Source of the DNA: JACDBE01 sp963714055
GTDB lineage: Bacteria > Actinomycetota > Acidimicrobiia > Spongiisociales > UBA5794
Assembly (NCBI GenBank): GCA_963714055.1
Contig: OY970227.1
Coordinates: 2,170,001 to 2,234,000 of the forward strand
DNA length: 64,000 nt
Reading direction: 5' to 3'
The stretch's first letter is position 1; every line of letters starts with the position of its first letter. Made by a program: the position numbers and the translations under genes. The notes beneath the pieces were generated by a model. That model saw only the letters and a list, made by a program, of their open reading frames with translations. It had not been told where the DNA came from and did not search any database. Of this stretch, positions 62,590 to 64,000 are shown piece after piece.

Positions 62590-63351
62590 ATGGAGCTCGA
62601 CGGGATCTCAGCAATCGTCACCGGCGGCGCCTCCGGGCTCGGGGCCGCCACGGCGCGCCGCCTCGCTGCCGACGGCGCCACCGTGGTCATCGTCGACCTG
62701 CAGGACGAAGCCGGCGAGGCCACCGCCTCTGACATCGGGGGCGTCTACGTCCACGCCGACGTCACCGACGCCGAGCAGGTGCAGATGGCGGTGGACGCCG
62801 CCGTCGACGTCGCCCCGTTGCGGGCGCTGGTCAACTGCGCCGGGATCGCACCGCCCGCCAAGACGGTGGATCGAGACGGCAACCCCCACGACCTCGGCCA
62901 CTTCGCCAAGGTGGTCACCATCAACTTGATCGGCACCTTCAACTGCATCCGGCTGGCGGCGACGGCGATGGCGCGCAACCAACCCGACCCGACCGGTGAC
63001 CGCGGCGCCATCGTCAACACCGCCTCGGTGGCGGCGTTCGACGGCCAGGTGGGCCAGGCCGCCTACTCGGCGTCGAAGGGCGGTGTCGCCGGCATGACGC
63101 TCCCCATCGCCCGCGATCTGTCGCAGCATGGGATCAGGGTGAACACCATCGCCCCAGGGATCATGGACACCCCGATGCTGGCCGGCCTGCCCGAGCCGGC
63201 CCGGGTCTCGCTCGGCCAGCAGGTGCTGTACCCGCAGCGGCTGGGGACCCCGGAGGAGTACGCCGCCCTCGCCCACTTCCTGCTCACCCACGGCTACATG
63301 AATGCCGAGACGGTCAGGATGGATGGCGGCATCCGCATGGCGCCCAGATGA
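62590..63351 (+). CDS. Short-chain dehydrogenase, 3-hydroxyacyl-CoA dehydrogenase type 2-like
   Basis: 253 residues. The cofactor motif is AIVTGGASGLGAATARRLAA, ALVNCAGIAPP is motif NAG-like, and the active site is NTASVAAFDGQVGQAAYSAS with Tyr-x-x-x-Lys (YSASK). Overall it resembles HSD10-type 3-hydroxyacyl-CoA dehydrogenases of fatty-acid breakdown, including VNTIAPGIMDTPML and YPQRLGTPEEYA. Confidence 0.88.
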   Translation: MELDGISAIVTGGASGLGAATARRLAADGATVVIVDLQDEAGEATASDIGGVYVHADVTDAEQVQMAVDAAVDVAPLRALVNCAGIAPPAKTVDRDGNPHDLGHFAKVVTINLIGTFNCIRLAATAMARNQPDPTGDRGAIVNTASVAAFDGQVGQAAYSASKGGVAGMTLPIARDLSQHGIRVNTIAPGIMDTPMLAGLPEPARVSLGQQVLYPQRLGTPEEYAALAHFLLTHGYMNAETVRMDGGIRMAPR

Positions 63352-63372
63352 CCGGCGCCGCGCCGGAGGGTG

Positions 63373-63969
63373 TCAACTCGTAGCCCGCTCCCGGGCTGCG
63401 TCGACGGCGGCGACGATGCGCTTCGCCCGCGTCTCCTCTCGCTTGGCGCTGATGACGCCCCAGAGCAGTTGCTGTCTGGCGGTGCGGCTGAGCGTCTCCC
63501 AGCCGAGTCGGGCGTCGGGATCGGTGGCGAGGGCTGCGGCGAGGTCGTCGGGTATCTCCATGGCCTCGACAGGCTCGTAGGCGCTCCACGAGCCGTCTGC
63601 CTTCGCCGCTTCCACCTTGGCGAGCCCGGCCGGGGCCATCCGGCCGGCGGCGACGAGGCGGGCGACCCGCTCCCGGTTCGAGCGCGCCCACACGCTGCCC
63701 GCCCGGCGCGGGGTGAACCTCTGCATCGACCGGTCGGCGTCGACCGTCTTCGCCTGGGAGTCGATCCAGCCGAAGCAGAGCGCCTCCTCGACCAGGGCCT
63801 CGTAGCCGGGCGTGGGCTTGCCGGTGTGTCGCTTCCACGACACGACCCAGACCCCCGGTGACGTGGCGTGATGGTCGGCCAGCCAGCGTCGCCAGGCGGC
63901 CCGCGTGGCCGGGTGCACCTGCTCAGGGTCCGGTGGTCCGGGTGTGTCTGACCCTCCTTGCGTGCTCAT
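63373..63969 (-). CDS. YdeI/OmpD-associated family protein
   Basis: 198 residues: HPATRAAWRRWLADHHATSP, VEEALCFGWIDSQAKTVDAD and QRFTPRRAGSVWARSNRERV are the family hallmarks. The C-terminal part (EIPDDLAAALATDPDARLGW) is the DUF1905-linked YdeI tail. Function is poorly known. It converges with the SDR gene. Confidence 0.85.
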   Translation of the reverse strand: MSTQGGSDTPGPPDPEQVHPATRAAWRRWLADHHATSPGVWVVSWKRHTGKPTPGYEALVEEALCFGWIDSQAKTVDADRSMQRFTPRRAGSVWARSNRERVARLVAAGRMAPAGLAKVEAAKADGSWSAYEPVEAMEIPDDLAAALATDPDARLGWETLSRTARQQLLWGVISAKREETRAKRIVAAVDAARERATS

Positions 63970-64000
63970 TGCCGTTACCCAGCCTTCCCCGAGGTGGGCC

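Overview
The window is high-GC DNA (about 70% by eye), densely packed with genes. Start and stop codons overlap often (ATGA, GTGA, TGATG). Recognisable families (PurS/PurQ/small PurL, Bacillus-type PurF, MazF/VapC toxin-antitoxin pairs, group I and II truncated haemoglobins, WYL regulator, Kdp operon) and a very strong TANNNT-then-start-codon pattern (leaderless mRNAs) point to an actinobacterium, perhaps Acidimicrobiia. That placement is inference. No rRNA, tRNA, CRISPR array, prophage or complete insertion sequence was seen.

Layout. 1-6.7 kb: partial OmpR-type response regulator with a lipoprotein upstream, metallo-beta-lactamase/rhodanese protein, M20 amidohydrolase, HNH remnant, Mug-type DNA glycosylase and acyl-CoA ligase. 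6.7-23.4 kb: a dispersed de novo purine locus, all on the plus strand, in three blocks: purA-purD-purE-purB, purC-purS-purQ-purL and purF-purM. Between the blocks lie two truncated haemoglobins, a MazF-type toxin pair, a PGRP-type amidase, a methyltransferase, a secreted Ig-like protein and a rhomboid protease. purK, purN and purH are not in the window. A 115-bp MITE-like element sits exactly between purD and purE. 23.4-35.6 kb: a GNAT-MobA fusion, lipoprotein, dienoyl-CoA-isomerase-like protein, a REP-like repeat cluster, class III aminotransferase, Lnt homologue, IMPase, ilvD, cupin and a WYL regulator with a perfect palindromic operator. 35.6-40.3 kb: a four-gene minus-strand operon of an ATCase-like carbamoyltransferase, carbamate kinase and two PLP fold-type II enzymes. 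40.3-49.1 kb: membrane protein, MazEF-type and VapBC-type pairs, D-aminoacylase, methyltransferase, VOC proteins, S9 peptidase and Mrp ATPase. 49.1-58 kb: a Kdp potassium-uptake operon with unusual signalling parts. 58-64 kb: A-type Fe-S protein, paired palindromic repeats, RidA, ALDH7-type dehydrogenase, CNNM/CorC protein, VOC protein, SDR and YdeI-like protein.

How parts fit. The purine blocks encode most of the route from PRPP to AMP. The Kdp locus has KdpF, A, B and C plus a KdpD sensory half without kinase, a kinase half carrying an N-terminal receiver, a solo receiver and a winged-helix regulator. The carbamoyltransferase operon looks catabolic: the carbamoyl-phosphate site is kept, the residues that bind aspartate in ATCase are changed, and carbamate kinase follows directly.

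Quality warning. At least eight genes are broken by single-base frameshifts although the protein continues cleanly in another frame: lipoprotein (about 1005), Ig-like protein (19510), toroid protein (31865), ilvD (32207), carbamoyltransferase (39490), D-aminoacylase (42645), VOC (48835) and kdpB (53740). kdpA carries about six more. Sequencing or assembly error is the likeliest cause; these are listed as frameshifted genes.
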